Part shown: piece after piece, positions 1 to 9,234 of the stretch
Numbering within the stretch: the first letter of the stretch is position 1
Layout of the letters: every line of letters starts with the position of its first letter
Source: Chryseobacterium cheonjiense
Lineage (GTDB): Bacteria > Bacteroidota > Bacteroidia > Flavobacteriales > Weeksellaceae
Direction of reading: 5' to 3'
DNA length: 64,000 bases
Assembly (NCBI RefSeq): GCF_012927265.1
Contig: NZ_JABBGF010000002.1
Span: 310,001-374,000, forward strand
Notes under the pieces: model-generated
The model's input: the letters and a program-made list of their open reading frames with translations, nothing else
The model's database searches: none
What the model was told of the DNA's origin: nothing
Position numbers and translations under genes: made by a program

Positions 1-1
1 C

Positions 2-1957
2 ACGCCTACTGGGCCTGGTAGTGTAATGGAAACCCTGGGCGGCTGTCTCGGCGTTGAACACTTTTCCATCTGGTACACCTTTACCATTGCCACTTCAGGT
101 ACATTAACTTTTGTGATTAACCCAAATAATTTTACAGACGATTACGACTGGGCTGTATACGGACCAAACGTGAGTTGTGGAAGTTTAGGAGCGCCTATCA
201 GATGTAATTATTCTGCAGATGACGGACCTACCGGTCTTAATACAACCGCAACCAATACTTCATCTGGCGCAGGGGGCTCGGCATTTTGCTCAAGCATGAA
301 TGTAGTTGCAGGACAAACCTATTATCTCCTTGTAGATAATTTCTCATCAAGTGCGAACGGTTTCGTATTATCTTGGGGAGGAAGCGCTACGCTTGTTTCG
401 CCATTCAACAGTGCATTTCAGCCGTATCCTTTTATAGAACCTGGAACTCCGGGACCTACAGCTAACTCTCCGAGAGAAGTTGTAGTATGTTCAAATCCTG
501 CTGTATTTAATTTTACAACCCTTACTGCAGGTATCGTGAATAACAATCCTAACTTTAACGTATCGTATTATTATAACCAAAATGATGCGATCTCAGGAAA
601 TAATCCGATCACAACACCTATTACGGTAAATACAACAGACACTTATTATTATGCAATTACCTATACGGAGCCTGGTGCTCCGGCTACTGCAATCAACAGG
701 TGTAGAATTCCCGGAAAATTTAAATTTATACAAAAAGCGATTACAGGAACCAATATAACATTAACGAAGTGTAACAATAACAACCAGGGAACTGCTGTTT
801 TTGACCTCACTACAGCAAATGTGAACGGTGATCCTGCGGTTACCAGAAAGTATTATCCTACATTGCAGGATCTTAATGCAGGTACTAATGAAATTACCAA
901 TCCATATCAGTACGTTTCTGCAGGAGGTGATGTCTATGTATTGCTTACTTCACCATTTGGGTGTAAAGCGACCGCAAAGATTACATTAACTTTCTTCCCG
1001 GTAGTAACGGTAACAGAAGCAACGCTTAGATCTTGTTTCATTGAAACAAATCCTGCTACTGCTTCTTTCAACCTTACTGTAGCCCCTGTAACTACGCAAA
1101 CCGGAGTTAAAACATATTACCCTTCTTTAGCTGATGCCGTTGCAGGAACCAACCAGATTGCCAACCCAAGCACATACATTTCTCCAACCGGAGTAGTGTT
1201 TATAAAAGTAACAGACGCAAACGGTTGTTATGCTGTTGCGAAAGTAAACCTTATCGTATTACCACCTGTATATTCTAATACGCTTGATGATAAGATCATT
1301 TGTATAGAAGACACCACAACGCTGGATGCAGGACCTGGATTCGCAGGATACAAATGGAGTACCGGAGCCACAACGCAGACAATTAATAATGTTACTGTGG
1401 GTACCTATTGGGTGGAGCTTAAAACAGGAGACTGTGTTACAAAACAAACCGTAAAAGTTTATCCTTCCGAACAGCCGGTTATCTCTAATGTCGATATTGC
1501 CAATAATACTGTTACCGTGAATGCTATAGGCGGAACTGCCCCTTATAAATATTCTCTTGATGGTATCAACTGGCAGGATTCAAACATTTTCACCAATGTT
1601 CCGAGAGGAGATAATTCAATATATGTAAAGGACGGATATGACTGTGACCCTATTACAATTAGTGTAGTTGTTCCTAATCTTGTTAATGTGATTACTCCGA
1701 ACGGAGACGGTGTTAATGATGTGATTGATTATTCGGCATTGGCAGGTAAGCAAAACTTAATACTCAGCATCTTCGACAGATATGGTGTAAAAGTAGCACA
1801 AGCCGATAAGTCTAACGGATACAAGTGGGACGGAACCACGGGCGGCAAGAAAGTATCTACCGGAACCTATTGGTATACTGTAACATGGAACGAAAATGAC
1901 AAGAAAAATACACCATTTAAATTCTCAGGATGGGTAATGGTGAAAAATAGAGAATAA
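2..1957 (+). CDS. Secreted T9SS type B sorting-domain protein (5' end outside window)
   Basis: The reading frame is open back to base 2, and alignment with the paralogue at 2039 shows about 50 N-terminal residues, including the signal peptide, lie outside the window. Order: a Cys-containing beta-sandwich (EHFSIWYTFTIAT, DYDWAVYGPN), repeats with the pattern C-N-N-N-x-G-T-A / KYYP / AGTN-I-NP, an Ig-like unit (TLDAGPGF, WSTGATTQ), a SprB-like repeat (GGTAPYKYSLDGINWQ), and a final ~90-residue gliding-motility-type C-terminal domain (ITPNGDGVND, FDRYG, WDGT, GTYWY). That last domain is the known type B signal for export by the type IX secretion system, so the product is inferred to be secreted or surface bound. 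Its C-terminal half matches the protein at 9235 better than its immediate neighbour at 2039. Confidence 0.9.
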   Translation, partial: TPTGPGSVMETLGGCLGVEHFSIWYTFTIATSGTLTFVINPNNFTDDYDWAVYGPNVSCGSLGAPIRCNYSADDGPTGLNTTATNTSSGAGGSAFCSSMNVVAGQTYYLLVDNFSSSANGFVLSWGGSATLVSPFNSAFQPYPFIEPGTPGPTANSPREVVVCSNPAVFNFTTLTAGIVNNNPNFNVSYYYNQNDAISGNNPITTPITVNTTDTYYYAITYTEPGAPATAINRCRIPGKFKFIQKAITGTNITLTKCNNNNQGTAVFDLTTANVNGDPAVTRKYYPTLQDLNAGTNEITNPYQYVSAGGDVYVLLTSPFGCKATAKITLTFFPVVTVTEATLRSCFIETNPATASFNLTVAPVTTQTGVKTYYPSLADAVAGTNQIANPSTYISPTGVVFIKVTDANGCYAVAKVNLIVLPPVYSNTLDDKIICIEDTTTLDAGPGFAGYKWSTGATTQTINNVTVGTYWVELKTGDCVTKQTVKVYPSEQPVISNVDIANNTVTVNAIGGTAPYKYSLDGINWQDSNIFTNVPRGDNSIYVKDGYDCDPITISVVVPNLVNVITPNGDGVNDVIDYSALAGKQNLILSIFDRYGVKVAQADKSNGYKWDGTTGGKKVSTGTYWYTVTWNENDKKNTPFKFSGWVMVKNRE

Positions 1958-1976
1958 AGTAATAAATAACGAAGAA

Positions 1977-2002
1977 AAACCGCTTTCTCAAGCGGTTTTT
2001 TT
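1977..2002 (+). terminator. Rho-independent terminator
   Basis: An 8-bp perfect stem (AACCGCTT / AAGCGGTT, four-base loop) is followed by a run of T, 20 bases after the stop codon of the first T9SS gene. Confidence 0.85.
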
Positions 2003-2038
2003 CACATGAAATCTAAATAAATATAAAAATCATTTCTA

Positions 2039-4411
2039 ATGAAGAAAGTACTATTACTGACTGTTTTATTTTTCTCACAAATGATCTTTTCACAGTCTGA
2101 CTGTGTTACCGCCATTGCGGTTTGTGGAAATTCAGGCCAGTCATATACACCAAGCGGACATGGCGTTACACAGGAAAGCCCGCTGGGAGGATGTCTTTCA
2201 ACTGAACATTTTTCCGTATGGTACAAATTTACCATTGCAACGGGAGGCACGCTCACTTTCGTAATCAATCCCAATGCTACAGGTACAAGTACAGATTATG
2301 ATTGGGCTGTTTATGGACCTAATGTACAGTGCGGAGCACTGGGATTACCGGTAAGATGTTCCTTTTCTGCAGGCGGAGGGCCTACAGGACTTAACATGAC
2401 TTCTCTGGATACATCCGAAGGCGCAGGCACCGATAACTTAGGTAACCCTTCAGATCGTTTTGTAAAATACATGGACGTTCTACCTGGCGAGACGTACTAT
2501 CTTATTGTAGATAACTTCTCATCAAATACCACAGGTTTTGCTTTACAATGGGGAGGAACTGCAACTCTTGCATCTCCTTTTACAGATCCCAATTTAACAC
2601 CAAATCCTTTTGTTCCGCCTGGTACTCCAAGCGCAACACCGAACGGACCTAACGAAATTGTACAATGTCAGCTTCCTACAACATTTGATTTCAGTACTCT
2701 TAGTGCCGGGATCATTAACGGGAATCCAAACTTCCAGGTTACTTATCATTACAATTTAAATGATGCTATTACCGGAGCCAACCCGATCACGACACCAATT
2801 ACGATAAACGGTACGACTATTTATTATTACAGCATTCATTATCAGGATCCGGCGAATCCGAATAACCCTATCAACAGCTGTACCCAGACCGGTTCAATTA
2901 AATTTGTTCCCGGAAATATCGTTACCAATAATGCTACACTCACTACATGTAACTATAATAATTCAGGTACAGGTGTCTTTAATCTGACAACGGCAGTTGT
3001 ATATGGACCGACAACCGGTGTTACCAAAAAATACTATCCTACTTTGGCGGATATGAATGCAGGGACCAATGAAATTACCAATCCTGCCGCGTATTCATCT
3101 ACAGCCCCGAAAATCATTTATGTAAAGATCAGTACAGATCAGGGATGTTATGGAAGCGCACAGATTTCACTGCAGTTTTTTGCTCCGCTTCCGGCAGTAA
3201 ACGTTACACTTAAAGCTTGTAATAATAATAATGCAGGAACGGCTCTTTTTGATCTTACTGCAGCAAACGTATATCCTCCGGGAAATGTTACCAAAAAATA
3301 TTATCTGAGTCAGGCAGATCTGAATGCCGGTACCAATGAAATTACAAATCCTGGAAACTATACCTCTGCAGCTCCTAAGACAATTTATGTACAGGTAAGA
3401 AATGCAGATGGATGTACCGGACAGTCAGAGATTTCTTTACAATACCTTCCGGTTGTAACAGTAACGGAAGCAACATTAGAATCTTGTTTTATTGAAACAG
3501 CAGTCAATACAGCATCTTTTGATCTTACTCAGGCAAATGTAACCTCCCAGACAGGGGTTGTAAAAGCGTATTTTAAAACACAGGCTGATGCATTGGCCGG
3601 CGTTAACCCGATTGCAAACCCTTCTAATTATATATCAACAACTACAACGATATATACTACCGTAACCAACGCAAACGGCTGTTTTGCTATTGCTAAAGTG
3701 AATCTTAAAGTTTTACCTCCGGTAACATCAAGCGTGCTTAAGGACAAGATTATCTGTATTGAAGATAAGACTACTTTAGATGCAGGACCTGGATTTGATG
3801 GTTACGAATGGAGTACAGGAGCTACTACACAATCTATTTCAAATGTAACAGCTGGTGCTTATTGGGTTAAACTGAAAACAGGAAAATGCTGGACATTGCA
3901 GCCGGTAAAAGTAAATGCGTCCGCACAACCGGTAATTACCAATATCGAAATCACAAACGATTCATTCACGGTAACTGTAAACGGAGGAAAAGGGCCTTAC
4001 CAATACTCACTTGACGGTGTTAACTGGCAGGACTCAAATGTATTCACAGGACTTCCGAGAGGTGAAAACAAGGTATATGTGAAGGATTCCTACGATTGTA
4101 ATCCGATCAGCGTTCAGGTAACGGTTCCGAATCTGCTTAATGCGATCACTCCAAACGGAGACAACAAAAATGATTATATAGACTATTCAGCATTGTCTTA
4201 TAAGAAAAATGTTGTATTCACAGTATATGACAGATACGGAAACATGCTTTACCGTGCCGATAAGATCAGAAACTACACCTGGGATGGAACTTCCAACGGT
4301 AAGAAAATCGTAACCGGAACTTACTGGTACACGATTACATGGACCGAAAACGATAAAAACAATACCGAAACCAAGTACAGCGGATGGGTATTGGTAAAAA
4401 ATATTGAATAA
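2039..4411 (+). CDS. Secreted T9SS type B sorting-domain protein
   Basis: 790 residues. An N-terminal signal peptide (MKKVLLLTVLFFSQMIFSQ) is followed by the same Cys-rich beta-sandwich as the preceding gene (CVTAIAVCGN, STEHFSVWYKF, TDYDWAVYGPN), three copies of the C-N-x-N-N-x-G-T / KKYY / AGTNEITNP repeat, an Ig-like unit, a SprB-like repeat (GGKGPYQYSLDG) and a type B T9SS sorting domain (ITPNGDNKND, YDRYGN, WDGTSNGKK, GTYWYTITW). It has one more repeat than the gene upstream. Its C-terminal half is closer to the lectin-type protein at 6869 (LKDKIICI, KTTLDAGPGFD, KIRNY) than to its neighbour. Predicted exported, cell-surface or released; ligand unknown. Confidence 0.93.
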   Translation: MKKVLLLTVLFFSQMIFSQSDCVTAIAVCGNSGQSYTPSGHGVTQESPLGGCLSTEHFSVWYKFTIATGGTLTFVINPNATGTSTDYDWAVYGPNVQCGALGLPVRCSFSAGGGPTGLNMTSLDTSEGAGTDNLGNPSDRFVKYMDVLPGETYYLIVDNFSSNTTGFALQWGGTATLASPFTDPNLTPNPFVPPGTPSATPNGPNEIVQCQLPTTFDFSTLSAGIINGNPNFQVTYHYNLNDAITGANPITTPITINGTTIYYYSIHYQDPANPNNPINSCTQTGSIKFVPGNIVTNNATLTTCNYNNSGTGVFNLTTAVVYGPTTGVTKKYYPTLADMNAGTNEITNPAAYSSTAPKIIYVKISTDQGCYGSAQISLQFFAPLPAVNVTLKACNNNNAGTALFDLTAANVYPPGNVTKKYYLSQADLNAGTNEITNPGNYTSAAPKTIYVQVRNADGCTGQSEISLQYLPVVTVTEATLESCFIETAVNTASFDLTQANVTSQTGVVKAYFKTQADALAGVNPIANPSNYISTTTTIYTTVTNANGCFAIAKVNLKVLPPVTSSVLKDKIICIEDKTTLDAGPGFDGYEWSTGATTQSISNVTAGAYWVKLKTGKCWTLQPVKVNASAQPVITNIEITNDSFTVTVNGGKGPYQYSLDGVNWQDSNVFTGLPRGENKVYVKDSYDCNPISVQVTVPNLLNAITPNGDNKNDYIDYSALSYKKNVVFTVYDRYGNMLYRADKIRNYTWDGTSNGKKIVTGTYWYTITWTENDKNNTETKYSGWVLVKNIE

Positions 4412-4436
4412 TTAATAAATTAATTTTCAAGCACTT

Positions 4437-4467
4437 AAATCACCTCTGTTAAGGGGTGATTTTTTTA
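4437..4467 (+). terminator. Rho-independent terminator
   Basis: Stem AATCACC / GGTGATT with a T7 tail, 26 bases after the second T9SS gene. Confidence 0.85.
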
Positions 4468-4562
4468 TGCACATCAACACAAAACCTCACTCTCATTATA
4501 TTTTAACAATGTTGTGTTCATAAATTGTTGAATACTATTTTTTAATTGCTTTTCAAAAAAAC

Positions 4563-4570
4563 TATCTTTG
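4563..4570 (+). promoter_or_regulatory. -7 promoter element of dnaB
   Basis: TATCTTTG fits the Bacteroidota consensus TAnnTTTG. Only seven bases separate it from the ATG, so the dnaB transcript would have almost no leader. No well-spaced -33 TTTG is seen. Confidence 0.6.
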
Positions 4571-4577
4571 CAGAACT

Positions 4578-6170
4578 ATGGCGCAGAAAGAAACATTATC
4601 TTCATTGACGAACGGAAACTTTGCAAAAGAACTCTCCATTGCTGACGGTAAAATGCCGCCCAATGCCCTGGATTTCGAAAGGCTGGTAATCGGAACCTTT
4701 TTAATTGACAAAAAGGGTCTGGACCATTCTATTGACTTACTGACACCGGAAGTTTTTTATGATCCGAGACATCAGGTAATTTTTTCTACCATTTTAAAAC
4801 TGTACGAAGGCAATCAGCCGGTGGATTTAATGACCATTATTCAGGATCTGAAGAAAGAAGGCAGACTTAATCTGGCGGGTGGGGACAGCTATATCATTGA
4901 TCTTACTATGGGGGTCAGTTCATCTGCCCATATTGAGTACCATGTTCGTGTTATTCTGGAAAAATATATTTTAAGAAGTTTAATTAATGTATCGGCAAAC
5001 GTTATCGATGCTGCGTATAAAGAATCAACCGACGTTTTTGAACTTTTGGATAAAGCCGAACAGTCATTTTTCGAAATTACCAACGGAACCATCAAGAAAG
5101 GATTTGATACGGCCAATTCTTTGGTAAAGCAGGCTATTGAAACCATTAAATCTTTAAAAGATAAAGAAGGTCTTTCCGGAGTTCCTTCAGGATTCCGTGA
5201 TGTAGATAAAGAAACCGGGGGATGGCAGAATTCTGATCTTATCATTATTGCGGCACGTCCGGCCATGGGAAAAACGGCATTTCTTCTTTCCATGGCGAGA
5301 AACATAGCGGTGGGACACAAAATTCCGATGGCCCTGTTCTCTCTCGAGATGGCATCTGTACAGCTTATTACCAGGATGATCGCTTCCGAAACAAGAATTT
5401 CTTCCGAAAAATTAAGAAAAGGAACCCTGGATGATGAAGAATGGCAGAGACTGTTCTCCAACGTATCCGAGCTGGAAAATGCCCCTTTGTATATTGATGA
5501 AACTCCTTCTCTTTCTATATTCGATTTCCGTGCAAAATGCCGAAGACTGGTAATGCAGCATGGGGTACGCCTTATCATGGTCGATTATCTTCAGCTGATG
5601 ACAGCCGGAGGTGGCGGAAAAGGTACTGGAAACCGTGAGCAGGAAATCTCCATGATATCAAGATCCCTCAAGGCCATCGCAAAAGAACTTAACGTTCCGG
5701 TAATTGCTCTTTCACAGCTTTCCCGTAGTGTGGAAACACGTCCCGGAAAAAGACCTCAGCTTTCCGACCTTAGGGAATCCGGAGCGATTGAACAGGATGC
5801 GGACATCGTATCATTTATCTTCAGACCTGAGTATTATAAAATTACCGTTTGGGATAATGATGAAGAAGGCCAGGAAACCTCAACGGAAAACCAGGCAGAG
5901 CTTATTATTGCCAAGCACAGAAATGGTGCAACGGCCGATGTGCGGTTATCCTTCCTGAAGCATTTTGCTAAATTCGGGGATATTGAAGCTGCTTTTGATG
6001 GAGGAATGGGTGGCGGATATCCTTCCAATTTCGGATCTTCTGAACCGAGCGGTTTTGATAAGATTAAAACAACCATACAGCCGGGAGCAGCGTTTGACCT
6101 TCCGAGCAATTCTCAGGTTTCAGGATCTTCCATGAATGATTTTGATGATGATGACGATTTTCCTTTTTAA
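4578..6170 (+). CDS. dnaB: Replicative DNA helicase DnaB
   Basis: 530 residues, somewhat longer than E. coli DnaB. It is the hexameric 5'-3' helicase that unwinds DNA at the replication fork and recruits primase. The DnaB N-terminal domain covers about residues 25-130 (PPNALDFERLVIGT, EVFYDPRHQ). The RecA-like motor has Walker A (AARPAMGKTAF, about residue 226), the Walker B-like LIMVDYLQLM (about 335) and SQLSRSVE...SDLRESGAIEQDAD. The last ~65 residues are a Gly/Ser-rich linker ending in DDDDDFPF, which closely resembles the acidic tip of single-strand binding protein (see findings). rnhA follows after 58 bases and may be cotranscribed. No intein is present. Confidence 0.97.
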   Translation: MAQKETLSSLTNGNFAKELSIADGKMPPNALDFERLVIGTFLIDKKGLDHSIDLLTPEVFYDPRHQVIFSTILKLYEGNQPVDLMTIIQDLKKEGRLNLAGGDSYIIDLTMGVSSSAHIEYHVRVILEKYILRSLINVSANVIDAAYKESTDVFELLDKAEQSFFEITNGTIKKGFDTANSLVKQAIETIKSLKDKEGLSGVPSGFRDVDKETGGWQNSDLIIIAARPAMGKTAFLLSMARNIAVGHKIPMALFSLEMASVQLITRMIASETRISSEKLRKGTLDDEEWQRLFSNVSELENAPLYIDETPSLSIFDFRAKCRRLVMQHGVRLIMVDYLQLMTAGGGGKGTGNREQEISMISRSLKAIAKELNVPVIALSQLSRSVETRPGKRPQLSDLRESGAIEQDADIVSFIFRPEYYKITVWDNDEEGQETSTENQAELIIAKHRNGATADVRLSFLKHFAKFGDIEAAFDGGMGGGYPSNFGSSEPSGFDKIKTTIQPGAAFDLPSNSQVSGSSMNDFDDDDDFPF

Positions 6171-6228
6171 AAATTTAAGCTAAGATTTATATAACTTTTA
6201 AATCTAAATTTTAGCCCTAATCTACCTC

Positions 6229-6705
6229 ATGAAAATAGAAATATACACCGACGGAGCATGCAGCGGAAATCCCGGAAAAGGCGGATATGGAATTCTCATG
6301 CGGGTACCCGAAAAAAATTACCAGAAAACGTTTTCGAAAGGATTCAGGAAAACTACCAACAACAGAATGGAGCTCCTTGCCGTAATTACGGCTCTGGAAA
6401 AACTGAAATCTCCAGAAAACGACATCCACATTTACACCGACAGCAAGTATGTTGCCGATGCTATTAACCAAAACTGGCTTGCCGGATGGATAAAAAGGGG
6501 ATGGAAAAATGTGAAAAATCCTGATCTCTGGCAAAGATTTGTAGTATTGTATAATCTTCACAAGCCAAAAATGCACTGGATCAAAGGTCACGCCGGACAT
6601 TTTGAAAATGAACTGTGCGACAAACTCGCCGTAACCGCCTCATCCTCAGCAGACTTAGCTATTGACACCTATTTCGAAAACCTTGAAAAGAATTCCCTTT
6701 TTTAA
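6229..6705 (+). CDS. rnhA: Ribonuclease HI
   Basis: 158 residues, the normal length. It cleaves the RNA strand of RNA-DNA hybrids and removes primers and R-loops. The full catalytic set is visible: D8 (YTDGACSGN), E48 (NNRMELLAV), D71 (IYTDSKYV) and D131 (NELCDKLA), plus H124 in GHAGH. It lies 58 bases after dnaB on the same strand with no terminator between, so a replication-related transcription unit is likely. Confidence 0.97.
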   Translation: MKIEIYTDGACSGNPGKGGYGILMRVPEKNYQKTFSKGFRKTTNNRMELLAVITALEKLKSPENDIHIYTDSKYVADAINQNWLAGWIKRGWKNVKNPDLWQRFVVLYNLHKPKMHWIKGHAGHFENELCDKLAVTASSSADLAIDTYFENLEKNSLF

Positions 6706-6833
6706 TTTATATTCAAACTAAATACGAATAAAAACCATTCAGCATTTCTCTCCATAACTTATCATTTATTATAAAATAACCATTAAATTCAGCAAAATTA
6801 ACATTAAATATATATTTATTGATTAGGATTTAA

Positions 6834-6841
6834 TATCTTTG
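6834..6841 (+). promoter_or_regulatory. -7 promoter element of the first lectin-type T9SS gene
   Basis: TATCTTTG, 27 bases before the ATG at 6869, in a very AT-rich spacer after rnhA. Confidence 0.55.
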
Positions 6842-6868
6842 ACACGTCTAAATCTAAGTGTCTAATAA

Positions 6869-9118
6869 ATGAGTAAAAAAATCTACCTCTTTTTATTGGT
6901 AAATCTGTTGCTTCTTTTTCCGCAATATGTTTTATCACAAACTTATCAGCTAACAGGAAGCCCTGTAAATACCACGGGATGGACGATGGTAGCTCCCACT
7001 GTAGTCAATACAGATTTCGTACAGCTGACTCCCGACACCAATAACCAATCCGGCTCAATTCGTCTGAACGATCCCATCAACCTTAAATATTGCGATAAAT
7101 GGAGAGTGGAATTCGATTTCCGAATGGATTCTAATCAAACCGCAAATGGAGACGGCATTGCATTCTGGTATCTTGCCAACCCACCGGTGGCCAGCGTACT
7201 GGGCTCAGGTCTTGGAGTTTCACAAAATGCCGTAGGATTTATTGTAGGATTAGATACCTACAACAATACTACCACAGCGGTGATGAGCAAAGTACACGTT
7301 GCTTACGGCCAGGTTGCCAATACTACGGATAACAATAATGTAGAATTCTTCAATGTTGCCGGGAGCTCATTTCACTCACCGGATATGAATACTACCCTTC
7401 CTTTCCAGGGAACAACTTACAAGCATGTAGAAGTAACCGCACAGGTAGATCCTGCTGCACCGGCGAACTGGATTGTGAAAATCACTATCGACGGAAACTT
7501 AATCTGTAACCAGTCTTTTGCACCATCAGGAACCGCAGCTTCAATGACTGTTGGTTATTTCGGATTTTCAGCTTCGACAGGAGGAAACAGATCAAGACAT
7601 TCTATTAAAAATGTAAAAGTTTATATTGACAAAGTAGCCCTTAATCAGACTACGGTAACCGATACTTTCTGCCCCAATCCGTCAACCGGTCAAGGAACAG
7701 CAAATTTAACGAGCTATCAGAATCAGTTTGTTGCAAATCCTGCCAACTATACTTTTTCATACAGTGTATCAGGCACTCCGATTACAAACCCTGCTAATTA
7801 TCAGTTTAGTGCCAATACAACTGTTTCTGTATTGGTCAAAGATAATTCCGGATTATTGTGTGATAACCCCGATGGCAAGATCCAGCTCAATCTGTCACCA
7901 TTTACTGCAACTCCAGCCACGCTTACTGCATGTAATAACAATAACGCCGGAACAGCCAGCTTTAACCTCACTTTAGCGAACGTTAACGAACCCGCAGGTT
8001 CCACAAAAAAATATTACAAAACATTAGCAGACATGAATGCAGGGATTGAAATTCCGAACCCAGCAAATTATGTTTCGGCAGCGGGTACTGTATACGTAAA
8101 AGTAACCACGCCATTAGGATGCGTGGGTTCTGCGCCCATTACGCTGGCATTCTTCCCACCAATCGTATCAAATGATGCCACGATAGAATCATGCTTTATA
8201 GAGAATGCTCCTACAACAGCATCATTCGATCTTACACAGGCAAATCTAACTTCAGCATCGGGTATTACGAAGAAATATTTCAAAACGGAAGCTGATGCAC
8301 TTGCAGGTACCAATGAAATTGTGCCGGCAAACAATTATATTTCGACATCGTCAACCGTATATGTAAGAATTACCAATCTTGCAGGCTGTTTCGTTATTGT
8401 TAAAATAACGCTTAAAGTTTTACCTCCTGTTTATTCTTCAGTACTGAAAGACCAAATCATTTGTATCGATGATAAAACCACTTTGGATGCAGGTCCGGGA
8501 TTTGACGCCTATTTATGGAGCACAGGAGCTACCACCCAATCTGTTCAAAATATTACACCCGGTCTGTATTGGGTAAAGCTAAAAACAGGAAGATGTACAG
8601 CCATGCAGATGGTAAAGGTAAACTCTTCACCCCAGCCGGTTATTGCCACTATTGACATTACTAACAATACCATTACCGTAAATGTAAAAGGTGGAAAAGG
8701 ACCTTACCAATATTCGCTCGATGGGACAAATTGGCAGGATTCGAATGTATTTACCGGACTTGCTAGAGGCGAAGTCAAAGTATTTGTAAAAGACACCTAC
8801 GACTGCACTCCGATTCAGGTACAGGTTACCGTTCCAAATCTCATTAATGCCATTACTCCGAACGGAGATAATGTGAATGATGTAATTGATTATTCTGCAT
8901 TGGCTTACAAGAAAAACCTTGTTTTCACCATATTCGACAGATACGGAAACAAGCTTTACCAGGCCGACAAAATAAGAAATTACAAATGGGACGGAACAAC
9001 AGGCGGTAAAAAAGTTATCACCGGCACCTACTGGTACACCATCACCTGGAATGAAAACGATAAAAACAACACACAGACCACTTACAATGGCTGGGTATTG
9101 GTAAAAAACAGAGAATAA
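6869..9118 (+). CDS. L-type-lectin-like T9SS type B secreted protein
   Basis: 749 residues. Signal peptide (about 1-23, ending VLSQ), then a concanavalin-like lectin domain of about 220 residues (INLKYCDKWRVEFDFRMD, GDGIAFWYLANPP, VGLDTYNN, TYKHVEVTAQVDPA, GYFGFSASTGG). After that come C-N-N-N / KKYYKT repeats, an Ig-like unit, a SprB-like repeat and a type B T9SS sorting domain (ITPNGDNVND, FDRYGNKLYQ). The lectin fold suggests binding to a polysaccharide or glycoprotein outside the cell; the ligand cannot be read from the sequence. The C-terminal half resembles the non-lectin protein at 2039. Confidence 0.9.
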   Translation: MSKKIYLFLLVNLLLLFPQYVLSQTYQLTGSPVNTTGWTMVAPTVVNTDFVQLTPDTNNQSGSIRLNDPINLKYCDKWRVEFDFRMDSNQTANGDGIAFWYLANPPVASVLGSGLGVSQNAVGFIVGLDTYNNTTTAVMSKVHVAYGQVANTTDNNNVEFFNVAGSSFHSPDMNTTLPFQGTTYKHVEVTAQVDPAAPANWIVKITIDGNLICNQSFAPSGTAASMTVGYFGFSASTGGNRSRHSIKNVKVYIDKVALNQTTVTDTFCPNPSTGQGTANLTSYQNQFVANPANYTFSYSVSGTPITNPANYQFSANTTVSVLVKDNSGLLCDNPDGKIQLNLSPFTATPATLTACNNNNAGTASFNLTLANVNEPAGSTKKYYKTLADMNAGIEIPNPANYVSAAGTVYVKVTTPLGCVGSAPITLAFFPPIVSNDATIESCFIENAPTTASFDLTQANLTSASGITKKYFKTEADALAGTNEIVPANNYISTSSTVYVRITNLAGCFVIVKITLKVLPPVYSSVLKDQIICIDDKTTLDAGPGFDAYLWSTGATTQSVQNITPGLYWVKLKTGRCTAMQMVKVNSSPQPVIATIDITNNTITVNVKGGKGPYQYSLDGTNWQDSNVFTGLARGEVKVFVKDTYDCTPIQVQVTVPNLINAITPNGDNVNDVIDYSALAYKKNLVFTIFDRYGNKLYQADKIRNYKWDGTTGGKKVITGTYWYTITWNENDKNNTQTTYNGWVLVKNRE

Positions 9119-9129
9119 TAATTTACATT

Positions 9130-9161
9130 AAGATCACTCCATCATGGGGTGGTCTTTTTTT
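9130..9161 (+). terminator. Rho-independent terminator
   Basis: AGATCACTCC pairs with GGGGTGGTCT (two G-T wobbles) and a T7 tail follows. Confidence 0.8.
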
Positions 9162-9234
9162 AGCCCTATAAAAACATTCTTCAAAAAAACATAAATGAGC
9201 AGTAAAAACATATCATTTAATAACCAATCACCTC

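Noticed and set aside
4889-5578. 229-codon open frame on the minus strand inside dnaB
   Set aside because: It lies wholly opposite the conserved DnaB motor domain, has no promoter or recognisable domain, and is a codon-use shadow.
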